Position numbers and translations under genes: made by a program
Virus record (IMG/VR): IMGVR_UViG_3300021197_000369
Coordinates: 1-58,810 of that record
Length of the DNA: 58,810 nt
Source of the DNA: a virus
Strand: one strand, 5' to 3'
The notes under the pieces: generated by a model
Database searches by the model: none
The model's input: only the letters and a program-made list of their open reading frames with translations
What the model was told of the DNA's origin: nothing
Shown here: in pieces, positions 31,908-38,061 of the stretch
Layout: each line of letters opens with the position of its first letter
How positions within the stretch are numbered: the stretch's first letter is position 1

Positions 31908-31934
31908 AAAAGAGCGGGCATTGCCCGCTCTTTT
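31908..31934 (+). terminator. Rho-independent terminator
   Basis: AGAGCGGGC and GCCCGCTCT pair around a three-base loop, flanked by A-rich and T-rich sides (AAA / TTT). It follows the small acidic gene. The R2 repeat island begins ten bases later. Confidence 0.8.
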
Positions 31935-31943
31935 GTTTGCAGC

Positions 31944-31992
31944 AGCGCGGCGCGGCGACGGTCGGGCGCAGGTCGGGCGCAGATCGCAGATT
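31944..31992. repeat. Heptamer-repeat island R2
   Basis: The block starting AGCGCGGCGCGGCG is nearly identical to R1 over about 32 bases. It then has GCAGGTC, GCAGATC and GCAGATT. It lies between a terminator and the promoter of the next gene. Confidence 0.75.
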
Positions 31993-31996
31993 GTTG

Positions 31997-32025
31997 TTGT
32001 CTTATACATTTATTTATGGGATAAT
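31997..32025 (+). promoter_or_regulatory. Sigma-70-like promoter for the GP88-like gene
   Basis: TTGTCT (31997-32002), 17 bases, GATAAT (32020-32025). The spacing is optimal and the start of the 32053 gene lies 28 bases downstream. With the upstream terminator, this makes the gene an independent transcription unit. Confidence 0.6.
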
Positions 32026-32052
32026 CTTATAAACCATTAGAAGGGGTATCAA

Positions 32053-32760
32053 ATGGAACAGGACACCGAGTTAGAAATACTCAAGACAAATGTAAATAAT
32101 CCCGCTCAAAGTGATAAAGCGAAATCACTAATGCGGGAGCGCATAGAACAGATAAAGGAAGACAAAAAACTTTTGTCCAATGTCTCAAAAATGCCGGGCT
32201 ACTCTATTAGCCGCTCTGCATGGCTGTGTCACGTCGGGCAAAAGCTACGCAAAATAAAAGGCAGCACCTGTGAAAAGTGTTATGCATGCAAAGGCATGTA
32301 TAATATGCCAAACGTCAAAAACGCAATGGAACGGCGCGAGATATTTTTTCACGCGTTGGATTTTGTCCCGCGAATGGTCGCTGTTCTTAACACGTTGCGC
32401 TTGCCTGAATTCAGATGGTTTGATAGCGGCGACTGTGACAGCGTCCGCATGGGTCACAATATTCTAGACGTATGCGAAGCAACACCAGAAAAAAAGCATT
32501 GGATACCGAGCCGCGAATATAAAATCTGGAGCGACGTTTTAAAAACGCGCAAACTACCCGACAACGTCACGTTGCGGATGTCAGCGCATATGATAGACGG
32601 CGCACCGTCAAAGGGCTGTAATAATACCAGCACCGTTGCCAGCCATGGCAGCAAAACATCCGGTCATGTTTGCCCAGCACCGTTGAACGATGGTAAATGC
32701 GGCGACTGTCGCGCTTGCTGGGATCGCACCGTTGACAATATCACGTATTACCAACACTAG
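32053..32760 (+). CDS. GP88-like cysteine-rich protein
   Basis: This 235-residue protein has GSTCEKCYACKGMYNMPNV at residues 70-88 (Cys73, Cys76, Cys79), then EFRWFDSGDCDSVRM and LPDNVTLRMSAHMIDG. The C-terminal cysteine cluster is HVCPAPLNDGKCGDCRACWD. This is the pattern of the phage gene product 88 domain. The clusters suggest metal or Fe-S binding. The biochemical role is not established. It has its own promoter and terminator. Confidence 0.7.
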   Translation: MEQDTELEILKTNVNNPAQSDKAKSLMRERIEQIKEDKKLLSNVSKMPGYSISRSAWLCHVGQKLRKIKGSTCEKCYACKGMYNMPNVKNAMERREIFFHALDFVPRMVAVLNTLRLPEFRWFDSGDCDSVRMGHNILDVCEATPEKKHWIPSREYKIWSDVLKTRKLPDNVTLRMSAHMIDGAPSKGCNNTSTVASHGSKTSGHVCPAPLNDGKCGDCRACWDRTVDNITYYQH

Positions 32761-32766
32761 GACAGC

Positions 32767-32796
32767 AAGCATAGCGGGTTTACCCGCTATGCTTTT
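32767..32796 (+). terminator. Rho-independent terminator
   Basis: AAGCATAGCGGG and CCCGCTATGCTT pair perfectly around a short loop, followed by TT. It ends the GP88-like unit, 7 bases after its stop, before repeat island R3. Confidence 0.8.
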
Positions 32797-32802
32797 GTTG
32801 TG

Positions 32803-33243
32803 TCACGAACGCGCCGCGCCGTCCGCAGGTTGCAGGTCGCAGTTCCACCGTGCAAGGGCGCAGGTGCGAAGCGCAGAAGGCGCAGATCGCAGGTCGCCGC
32901 ACCATGAGGCCGCAGGTCGCAGGTCATCGATCCTTGAACCTTGCAACTTGGCTGCTAAACCCCCGTCAAATAAAAATACATCGCCCGTCGAGGGGCAGTG
33001 CAGCAAGAAAAAACTTACACCATTACAGCGTGTATGCCCCAAATGCCAAGCGATCTGGGACTTTGACACAGAGACCTTGCCATTTTTAATTATTTTTAAT
33101 TCAGACCAAATTGGTACGCCATCCATGCACAGATATACATCTGGCATACCCTCACCCGCTCTGTTTTCTATCCGCTGGAAGTGGGTCTTTTTCGGTAAAT
33201 TTTGCTTCAATGAGTTCCACAGGCTCTGCTCTGTTCGTGGCAT
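32803..33243 (-). CDS. VRR-NUC type nuclease (PD-(D/E)XK)
   Basis: This 146-residue protein starts MPRTEQSLWNSLKQNLPK, with AGAGGG upstream of ATG at 33243. It has the nuclease core RIENRAGEGMPDVYLC (metal-binding Asp), then WSELKII (E-x-K) and SQIAWHL, typical of VRR-NUC and similar Holliday-junction nucleases. The last 45 residues (LRPAASWCGDLRSAPSALRT and beyond) are encoded by the R3 repeat island and are probably an added tail. It overlaps the end of terS by 92 bases, in the same orientation. It may resolve branched DNA before packaging (inference). Confidence 0.75.
   Translation of the reverse strand: MPRTEQSLWNSLKQNLPKKTHFQRIENRAGEGMPDVYLCMDGVPIWSELKIIKNGKVSVSKSQIAWHLGHTRCNGVSFFLLHCPSTGDVFLFDGGLAAKLQGSRIDDLRPAASWCGDLRSAPSALRTCALARWNCDLQPADGAARS
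32809..32960. repeat. Heptamer-repeat island R3 (longest)
   Basis: This island has GCAGGTT, GCAGGTC and GCAGTTC in steps of seven (32825-32845). GCAGATC-GCAGGTC (32882-32895) and GCAGGTC-GCAGGTC (32912-32925) follow. At 32932-32951 there is CCTTGAACCTTGCAACTTGG, the inverted form of the R4 unit. The 3' end of the VRR-type nuclease gene reads through this island, adding Arg/Ala/Cys-rich residues. Confidence 0.75.
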
Positions 33244-33754
33244 CTTCAACCCTCTTCATTTCAGGTTCGGGGAATGCATTTGGGTATTGCTTCCTGATAG
33301 CGGCGAGTCGAGCGACGATGTCTTCACGCGAAAGGTTGTCGAGTTGATGCACATGTGTGGACTCTCGCCTATCGATGGTCAAACCACCCAGACTAGATCG
33401 TATCTTTTCAGCATTGATGGCGGCACTAAATTGTCCAGCCTCTTCAGCCGATATAGACAATTCTTCAAATCGTTTAAGTTGATTGATCAAGGTCACGCCA
33501 TATCTGCGCTCTCTGGCTTGCCGCATGTCTTTGATCAGTTCAGGCACATCAGGGAACGATTTACCGTCAAGCAGTTTGGCGGCATGTTGTGCGGCGCTAC
33601 CTTCAGCGTAGCCAGCTTTTCTAGCGCACTCTGCGTTGGAGTATTTACCCTCGACATAATACTTGGCAAATTCACGCTGTCTGTTGGTAAGCCCAGCAGG
33701 TCTACCAGCTTTTCCTATAGTGTTTTCTGTGGGTTTATCAGTTTTATTTTCCAA
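33152..33754 (-). CDS. terS: Terminase small subunit
   Basis: This protein of about 200 residues contains GRPAGLTNRQREFAKYYVEG and KYSNAECARKAGYAEGSAAQ, the DNA-binding helix-turn-helix of the Terminase_2 family. A helical oligomerisation region (RRYGVTLINQLKRFEELSIS) and an acidic/proline end follow. The start is uncertain: TTG at 33754 has GAGG seven bases upstream, and an earlier TTG at 33778 is also open. It recognises the packaging site and hands DNA to TerL. It lies next to the 9-mer array. Confidence 0.85.
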   Translation of the reverse strand: MENKTDKPTENTIGKAGRPAGLTNRQREFAKYYVEGKYSNAECARKAGYAEGSAAQHAAKLLDGKSFPDVPELIKDMRQARERRYGVTLINQLKRFEELSISAEEAGQFSAAINAEKIRSSLGGLTIDRRESTHVHQLDNLSREDIVARLAAIRKQYPNAFPEPEMKRVEDATNRAEPVELIEAKFTEKDPLPADRKQSG

Positions 33755-33778
33755 AATCCATCCTCGTACAGACTCCAA

Positions 33779-33858
33779 AGTGTTACAGTGATACAGAAGT
33801 GGTACAGCTATAACCGTTATCCAGTAAGGGTTGTATCACTTGTACCGTTTGTATCACT
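33779..33858. promoter_or_regulatory. Symmetric array of 9-bp repeats (origin or operator)
   Basis: Three copies of TGTAYCACT-like 9-mers lie on the minus strand (33779-33787 TGTAACACT, 33787-33795 TGTATCACT, 33798-33806 TGTACCACT). Three lie on the plus strand at exact 9-base steps (33832 TGTATCACT, 33841 TGTACCGTT, 33850 TGTATCACT). A 25-base centre separates the two groups. The array sits at the divergence of the late and early units, as expected for iterons of a replication origin or for a cooperative regulator. Confidence 0.6.
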
Positions 33859-33926
33859 ATTTTCAGAAAAAAATAAATTAAATCGTTTACCCGTAGAAAA
33901 CATTATATGTCCTGTTACTTTTATGT

Positions 33927-33954
33927 TTGACCTTATGGGATATTATGCTAGGAT
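33927..33954 (+). promoter_or_regulatory. Candidate early promoter
   Basis: TTGACC (33927-33932), 16 bases, TAGGAT (33949-33954), 75 bases before the first early gene. The -10 match is moderate. It lies between the 9-mer array and the R4 repeats. The gap 33779-34028 holds no gene. Confidence 0.45.
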
Positions 33955-33985
33955 TCTACTAAATCAGGTGTTAATTGTAAAGCAC

Positions 33986-34013
33986 CAAGGTTCGAGGTTC
34001 AAGGTTCAAGATA
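33986..34013. repeat. Heptamer-repeat island R4
   Basis: Four contiguous seven-base units, CAAGGTT, CGAGGTT, CAAGGTT and CAAGATA, lie just before the first early gene. Their reverse complement occurs within R3 at 32932-32951, linking the islands on both sides of terS. Confidence 0.75.
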
Positions 34014-34028
34014 GAAGGGGTTCTAACT

Positions 34029-34163
34029 ATGAAACACAAACCAATTACTATCGGTCTAGCGAAACCGAAGCTACGTCATCGGGTGTTGCACATTACGATC
34101 AACAACCGTGGGTGGCTGAAGCAGGCTATGTCAAAACCAATGACCGTGAAGGGATCAAAGTAA
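34029..34163 (+). CDS. Small basic protein, first early gene
   Basis: This 44-residue protein is MKHKPITIGLAKPKLRHRVL, HITINNRGWLKQAMSKPM and a short basic end. GAAGGGG lies eight bases before the ATG, and the stop overlaps the next start (TAATG). It is strongly basic, as seen in early phage peptides that target host nucleic-acid machinery; that is only a guess. Confidence 0.55.
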   Translation: MKHKPITIGLAKPKLRHRVLHITINNRGWLKQAMSKPMTVKGSK

Positions 34164-34570
34164 TGCAAGCATATTTCATAAATCCATTTAGCCAGAAAGT
34201 CACGACTGTTGACTATGACGGCAACTACGAAAGCATCGGTCGCATGGTCGATGCCAGCCGTGGTTATTTCGATGTCGTGCGTCTGTATCAAAACCAAGAT
34301 GCGGCCTTTGTCGATGACGAAGGTTTGTATGTTGAGAACCAGCGTTTTTGGATTCACCGCAATTATCCCCAGCCGCTAGCTGGCAAGGCATTGGTGTTGG
34401 GTTGCAATGATGAGGGTGATTCCATTGAGCCGAAGACCAGCTTTGAAGAGTTGGTCGGGGACATCCGGTTCATTGGTGATCGGTTTGAGTTGCAGTTATT
34501 GCACACGTTCATTGGCAAGATTGACGACTACCGCCCACACTTTTTTGCAGGCATGAAGGAGACAGCGTAA
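34163..34570 (+). CDS. DUF3846-like protein
   Basis: This 135-residue protein has MQAYFINPFSQKVTTVDYDG, NYESIGRMVDASRGYFDVVR, AAFVDDEGLYVENQRFWI and LAGKALVLGCNDEGDSIEPK. This order (small beta start, FVDDEGL, PLxGKALVxGxDxEG) is that of the phage DUF3846 family. The biochemical role is unknown. The same open frame extends far upstream across terS on the other strand, but only these 135 codons look coding. Confidence 0.65.
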   Translation: MQAYFINPFSQKVTTVDYDGNYESIGRMVDASRGYFDVVRLYQNQDAAFVDDEGLYVENQRFWIHRNYPQPLAGKALVLGCNDEGDSIEPKTSFEELVGDIRFIGDRFELQLLHTFIGKIDDYRPHFFAGMKETA

Positions 34571-35040
34571 TGGGACTGGATATGTATTTGCGCGGTGACA
34601 AGTTTAAGCGCACCGAATTAAAGCGTGATGAGTCGGGTGAACTGGAGCGCACTAAGGACGGGGATATCATCCCCGTCAATGTGCAGATGGTCGATGGCTT
34701 TGAGCGCACGTCAGAAACTTTGCGGCTGGGTTATTGGCGCAAGCATGCGCCGTTGCATAAACTTATTGTCGATACGTTTGCAGACGGTGTCGATGAGTGT
34801 CAGGTCATTCACCTGACTGCCGATGACTGCCGAAAGATAGCACAGATGCTGCGGGGCAGGGACTTTCCTGACTTCCATGAGTGCGATGGGTTTTTCTTTG
34901 GCAAAGGTGATTGGTGGCGTGAATGCGTAGCTGATGCTGACGAAGACGCTGAAGTTTTTGAACGTGCGGCAGATTGGAATGACTTGGACAATCAGACCGA
35001 TGGCTACTGGCATTCGGTTGAATATCAGGCAAGTTGGTAA
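34570..35040 (+). CDS. Conserved phage protein (MGLDMYL family)
   Basis: This 156-residue acidic protein begins MGLDMYLRGDKFKRTELKRD and contains LRLGYWRKHAPLHKLIVDTF and VIHLTADDCRKIAQMLRG. It ends GYWHSVEYQASW. The MGLDMYL start, the YWRKxxxLHxWxV block and the later two-strand region mark a widespread phage family of unknown function. It overlaps the upstream gene by one base. Confidence 0.65.
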   Translation: MGLDMYLRGDKFKRTELKRDESGELERTKDGDIIPVNVQMVDGFERTSETLRLGYWRKHAPLHKLIVDTFADGVDECQVIHLTADDCRKIAQMLRGRDFPDFHECDGFFFGKGDWWRECVADADEDAEVFERAADWNDLDNQTDGYWHSVEYQASW

Positions 35041-35077
35041 GGTGCGCGATGATAACGAAAGATAGAAAGGATTGGAA

Positions 35078-35392
35078 ATGAGTAAAGCAGCTAAGTATGA
35101 TGAGGTTCAATGGCACATTGGGTACGAGTATTCAAACCCACCAATGCCCCACTTCATAGGCAACAGCGATACGGTAGATGTAGATCGCTGGGATGATGAG
35201 ATGGAAGAACATGAGCCGGATCAAGAAGTTATGGCTATTGTGTTTGATGAGGCACTTACCGAACCCATCAAAAAACTTTTGTACGGCAAAGTCGAACAAA
35301 TGCGCGAAGTGTACATGTGCGATGAAGTCGATGTGTTTGAATACGAGGTTCGGAGAGAACCGCCAGAAGAACACAGGAAGGATTACGAATGA
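35078..35392 (+). CDS. Small acidic protein, unknown
   Basis: This 104-residue acidic protein is MSKAAKYDEVQWHIGYEYSN, PMPHFIGNSDTVDVDRWDDE and KVEQMREVYMCDEVDVFEYE. AAAGGA precedes the ATG. It overlaps the next gene (ATGA), as part of a chain of early genes translated in series. No family was recognised. Confidence 0.6.
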   Translation: MSKAAKYDEVQWHIGYEYSNPPMPHFIGNSDTVDVDRWDDEMEEHEPDQEVMAIVFDEALTEPIKKLLYGKVEQMREVYMCDEVDVFEYEVRREPPEEHRKDYE

Positions 35393-35649
35393 TAACGCTT
35401 GAACTGACATTGGTTGACCACATAACTGGTCGTGATGCTGAGTCAATATTTTTGGTTGGTGACAGGTTTACTGTCACCACCCGCAACATGCAATGGGGTG
35501 AGACAGAGCGTGAGGTAACCGTCATCAATGACGGCCTGTGTAGGCATGATGGCTACTTTGTTGCAGAGTCTTACGGATATTTGAAAGACGTGATCCAGAA
35601 CAAACTGGTCACACGCAATGTATATTTGGCGAGGTCAAAGGTGCAATGA
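35389..35649 (+). CDS. Small protein, unknown
   Basis: This 86-residue beta-rich protein has MITLELTLVDHITGRDAESI, FLVGDRFTVTTRNMQWGETE and NDGLCRHDGYFVAESYGYLK. It overlaps its neighbours on both sides by four bases. No family was recognised; no catalytic motif is visible. Confidence 0.55.
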   Translation: MITLELTLVDHITGRDAESIFLVGDRFTVTTRNMQWGETEREVTVINDGLCRHDGYFVAESYGYLKDVIQNKLVTRNVYLARSKVQ

Positions 35650-35870
35650 GGAATGTCGAAAGGAACGGGCTTGATAAAAAGCTGAACAAAAGAACTGAGT
35701 TGAGCATAAATCGTCACGCTGACGATGAGCGCAAACAGAACAGACTTGCATGGATAAAAAATAGCAAGTCGTTGCCTGAGAATTGTTTTGCCGATGACGT
35801 GCAGGACGATGACCGTAGTGTGTATTATTCAAGAAGTGTGTATGAAGGAAGGAGACACAGTAATGACTGA
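35646..35870 (+). CDS. Small charged protein, unknown
   Basis: This 74-residue highly charged protein is MRNVERNGLDKKLNKRTELS, NRHADDERKQNRLAWIKNSK and DDVQDDDRSVYYSRSVYEGR. Basic first half, acidic second half. Overlap with both neighbours supports translation. The function is unknown. Confidence 0.5.
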   Translation: MRNVERNGLDKKLNKRTELSINRHADDERKQNRLAWIKNSKSLPENCFADDVQDDDRSVYYSRSVYEGRRHSND

Positions 35871-36144
35871 TGAGATGACAATAGAAGAGCGTCAAGAATA
35901 TTGGGCAAAGCAGCGTGAGCAGGAAGCAATGGTGCGTGAAGCCCTGCTGTTTCAAATCCGCGACAAATATCCATCGATGCTGGAAAGCGTGGAGTCACTG
36001 GTCAAGGTTGCCAACAGTATCGGCGAAGATCTTCAGTGGCACGGCATTGAGGCTGTTACCTGCGCCGATATGCACAAGCTGATCGACTCAGCCTATTCGG
36101 TCACTAGACTCTATCATTTGGATAAGGACGAGTCGGATGAGTAA
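35863..36144 (+). CDS. Small helical acidic protein, unknown
   Basis: This 93-residue helical protein starts MTDEMTIEERQEYWAKQREQ with GGAAGGAG upstream. It contains LLFQIRDKYPSMLESVESLV and CADMHKLIDSAYSVTRLYHL. It overlaps the previous gene by eight bases. No family was recognised. Confidence 0.55.
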   Translation: MTDEMTIEERQEYWAKQREQEAMVREALLFQIRDKYPSMLESVESLVKVANSIGEDLQWHGIEAVTCADMHKLIDSAYSVTRLYHLDKDESDE

Positions 36145-36325
36145 GTATCTTTTGATTATGGTCACGATGACCAGCTTCAATGGTGGTACGGTCAATGTGG
36201 TTAGTACCCACGACACAATAAGTGAGTGCCATGTGGCACTCACTCAACACGGGTTCACAGACTCACAGATACACAACACCTTCTGCTTGACTACCGAAGA
36301 AGGTGTGGATTGGAGATTGGAATGA
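36137..36325 (+). CDS. Small cysteine-containing protein, unknown
   Basis: This 62-residue protein, MSKYLLIMVTMTSFNGGTVN, VVSTHDTISECHVALTQHGF and NTFCLTTEEGVDW, has two cysteines and a hydrophobic start. It is distantly reminiscent of the signal-like small cysteine proteins at 22379 and 46974, but the DTRGPYE block is missing. The function is unknown. Confidence 0.5.
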   Translation: MSKYLLIMVTMTSFNGGTVNVVSTHDTISECHVALTQHGFTDSQIHNTFCLTTEEGVDWRLE

Positions 36326-36495
36326 CAGATCGTGGTAACTATCGGGTAAAGGTTCGGGTGTTAGTGGATCGTGAAGTAAACGTGATGGCATCCAGTCTTG
36401 ATGAGGCTGAAGAGAAGGCTATGAAAGAGGTCGTCAGTCTAACAGGTGGCAGGGAACCCGAAGTGGTTTGGCTACATCAGGAGACATCTTCATGA
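36322..36495 (+). CDS. Small protein, unknown
   Basis: This 57-residue protein starts at the ATGA overlap: MTDRGNYRVKVRVLVDREVN, VMASSLDEAEEKAMKEVVSL, ending in WLHQETSS. A beta strand pair followed by a helix resembles small phage proteins of the DUF-type ferredoxin-like fold. No family is claimed. Confidence 0.5.
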   Translation: MTDRGNYRVKVRVLVDREVNVMASSLDEAEEKAMKEVVSLTGGREPEVVWLHQETSS

Positions 36496-36689
36496 GTGTT
36501 CCTAGTTGGGAAGCACTGATTGCGAACTTACGTATATTAGAGATAGATCGTAAGTATGATACGCTGGGACGTATTAAGAGGCCGAAGCGGTTGCGTAGCG
36601 ATGTTAATTTTAAGAAGGAGTTGGGTTATGGGAAGAGTGAAAGCAATGATGATGGAACAGGAAGAAAAGTTCCAATACGAGGCGGTTAA
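36492..36689 (+). CDS. Small basic protein, unknown
   Basis: This 65-residue protein, MSVPSWEALIANLRILEIDR, KYDTLGRIKRPKRLRSDVNF, starts at the ATGA overlap with the preceding gene. Its last 62 bases overlap the next gene in another frame, so one of the two ends may be inexact. The start overlap supports it. Confidence 0.45.
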   Translation: MSVPSWEALIANLRILEIDRKYDTLGRIKRPKRLRSDVNFKKELGYGKSESNDDGTGRKVPIRGG

Positions 36690-36840
36690 TATTATAGGTG
36701 AGTGCGAGACGTGGCATGAGTTCACGAGTCGCATGGAGAGTCATATGCATTTGGTTGAGATGCATTCGTTGAGCGAGACAATGGATCTTATGTCGGAGAT
36801 GTGGGCTGAGTATTGGAGCGAGTATAAAGATGCTGATTAA
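36628..36840 (+). CDS. Small helical protein, unknown
   Basis: This 70-residue protein is MGRVKAMMMEQEEKFQYEAV, NIIGECETWHEFTSRMESHM and SETMDLMSEMWAEYWSEYKD. It is Met-rich and helical. AAGGAG upstream of the ATG supports this start. It overlaps the preceding gene by 62 bases in another frame, and its stop overlaps the next start. Confidence 0.55.
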   Translation: MGRVKAMMMEQEEKFQYEAVNIIGECETWHEFTSRMESHMHLVEMHSLSETMDLMSEMWAEYWSEYKDAD

Positions 36841-37060
36841 AATTGGTGATAAGATCGAAACAGATCAAAGTATTGGTAAAATTGTTGGCATAGAAAAGGT
36901 CAGACCCAATGAAAAATATGGGCACGATTGTTTAGAGGCCAACATAGGTTCAAGGGACGATGACCGCAGGTTCAGCTATGTAATTGATATGGACAATGGT
37001 CACTGGTGTTATGCTCACCAAATTGCAAGAAAGGTAGATGATGAAGAAATCAAACACTGA
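36830..37060 (+). CDS. Small protein, unknown
   Basis: This 76-residue protein (MLIKIGDKIETDQSIGKIVG, IEKVRPNEKYGHDCLEANIG, RFSYVIDMDNGHWCYAHQIA) looks like a compact SH3-like beta barrel with G-D-x-I...G-x-I-x-G-I. It may bind nucleic acid or protein. No named family. Confidence 0.5.
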   Translation: MLIKIGDKIETDQSIGKIVGIEKVRPNEKYGHDCLEANIGSRDDDRRFSYVIDMDNGHWCYAHQIARKVDDEEIKH

Positions 37061-37277
37061 AAAAGCGGCGGTTATAATCAATGATGCGATGGAAGCTTTT
37101 GCAGAAAAGCGTCTGGATCCAGATATGATTTCGTTCCTGTTGATGTGTACGGCCTTGACAATGGCGTTGCGGAACAATTCGCATTCGCCATGTGCAGTGA
37201 CCCAGATGATAGCATCCGCGATGGAAGCGTCGGTAGCATCTGTAATGGATGATGATGATGAGGAGACAAAGCATTGA
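37038..37277 (+). CDS. Small helical protein, unknown
   Basis: This 79-residue helical protein is MMKKSNTEKAAVIINDAMEA, FAEKRLDPDMISFLLMCTAL and PCAVTQMIASAMEASVASVM, with an acidic DDDDEE end. It overlaps the upstream gene by 23 bases and the next by four. No family was recognised. Confidence 0.5.
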   Translation: MMKKSNTEKAAVIINDAMEAFAEKRLDPDMISFLLMCTALTMALRNNSHSPCAVTQMIASAMEASVASVMDDDDEETKH

Positions 37278-37651
37278 TAGTCAAGGGTGATGGAAGCTGG
37301 CAAAAACTCATAGACTACGACATATGTCCAAGGTGCAAGGGCGCACTAAATCAGATTGCAAAACCATTTGCAAAGCGCGAGTGCATAACATGCGGCATGA
37401 CCATAATTGACAATAACGCAGAATCCTATAAAATAAAAGACAAACAAAATCAGGAGTCTGATATGCATGAGACCAAACTGAAAGCAGATGAAAAACAAAT
37501 AGCGCAAGATGCGAAGGCTCTGATGCCTTGGCCTGATGCTGTTTCGGTAATCGAAAACGTAATAAACGAGTATTTGTATGATCCTGAACCAGTACATCAT
37601 ACACACGAGTCAGAGGTGCTAGAAGCATGGAACAGAATTCTACGGGGCTAG
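37274..37651 (+). CDS. Small zinc ribbon protein
   Basis: This 125-residue protein starts with TTG at 37274 (GGAG eight bases upstream). It has DICPRCKGALNQIAKPFAKR and ECITCGMTII, a C-x2-C / C-x2-C zinc ribbon, then a helical second half (AQDAKALMPWPDAVSVIENV). It may be a DNA- or RNA-binding accessory factor of the early region. The specific role is unknown. Confidence 0.55.
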   Translation: MIVKGDGSWQKLIDYDICPRCKGALNQIAKPFAKRECITCGMTIIDNNAESYKIKDKQNQESDMHETKLKADEKQIAQDAKALMPWPDAVSVIENVINEYLYDPEPVHHTHESEVLEAWNRILRG

Positions 37652-37827
37652 GTCGTATCATTCGGATACTTGACGAGGAGCACACAGAGTTGCAATCTGC
37701 TGGTCTATACCGCGAAGCCGAAAAGGTATACAAGCGGAAACAGATTTACGTTGACATGAAAAATCAAGGAACGACAGATGAGCGACAACGACAACATAGT
37801 CTACCTAAAACAGCCACAGAAAATTGA
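37627..37827 (+). CDS. Small charged protein, unknown
   Basis: This 66-residue protein is MEQNSTGLGRIIRILDEEHT, ELQSAGLYREAEKVYKRKQI and a basic, disordered end. It resembles small helical early proteins. It overlaps the genes on both sides. Confidence 0.5.
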   Translation: MEQNSTGLGRIIRILDEEHTELQSAGLYREAEKVYKRKQIYVDMKNQGTTDERQRQHSLPKTATEN

Positions 37828-38041
37828 AGTTGTACTGGATCCGGTGCCAATTGTATGTGAGTACGCATCGAAGATATACAAAGATGTAGTCATCTTGGGG
37901 GAAGCAGAGGACGGATCAATCAAGATGATGACAACTCAAGAAGATGTCGCTGACATATTATTCTACTTAGAGTCCGCAAAATTTTCCCTACTTGGTAGTG
38001 GAGTAGAGGAACAAAAGGATCCGCCCGAAGAAGGGGCGTAA
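37778..38041 (+). CDS. Small acidic protein, unknown
   Basis: This 87-residue acidic protein is MSDNDNIVYLKQPQKIEVVL, ICEYASKIYKDVVILGEAED in outline, then DVADILFYLESAKFSLL. It is the last small gene before the SNF2 helicase and overlaps the preceding one by 50 bases. No family was recognised. Confidence 0.5.
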   Translation: MSDNDNIVYLKQPQKIEVVLDPVPIVCEYASKIYKDVVILGEAEDGSIKMMTTQEDVADILFYLESAKFSLLGSGVEEQKDPPEEGA

Positions 38042-38061
38042 TACACTACGAAGGGGCGCAG

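Noticed and set aside
31147-32960. CRISPR array
   Set aside because: The repeats are seven bases long, degenerate and without regular unique spacers.
32690-34028. Long plus-strand open frame upstream of the DUF3846-like gene
   Set aside because: It runs antisense across terS, the nuclease and repeat islands and has no protein-like motif. Only its last 135 codons (34163-34570) look coding.
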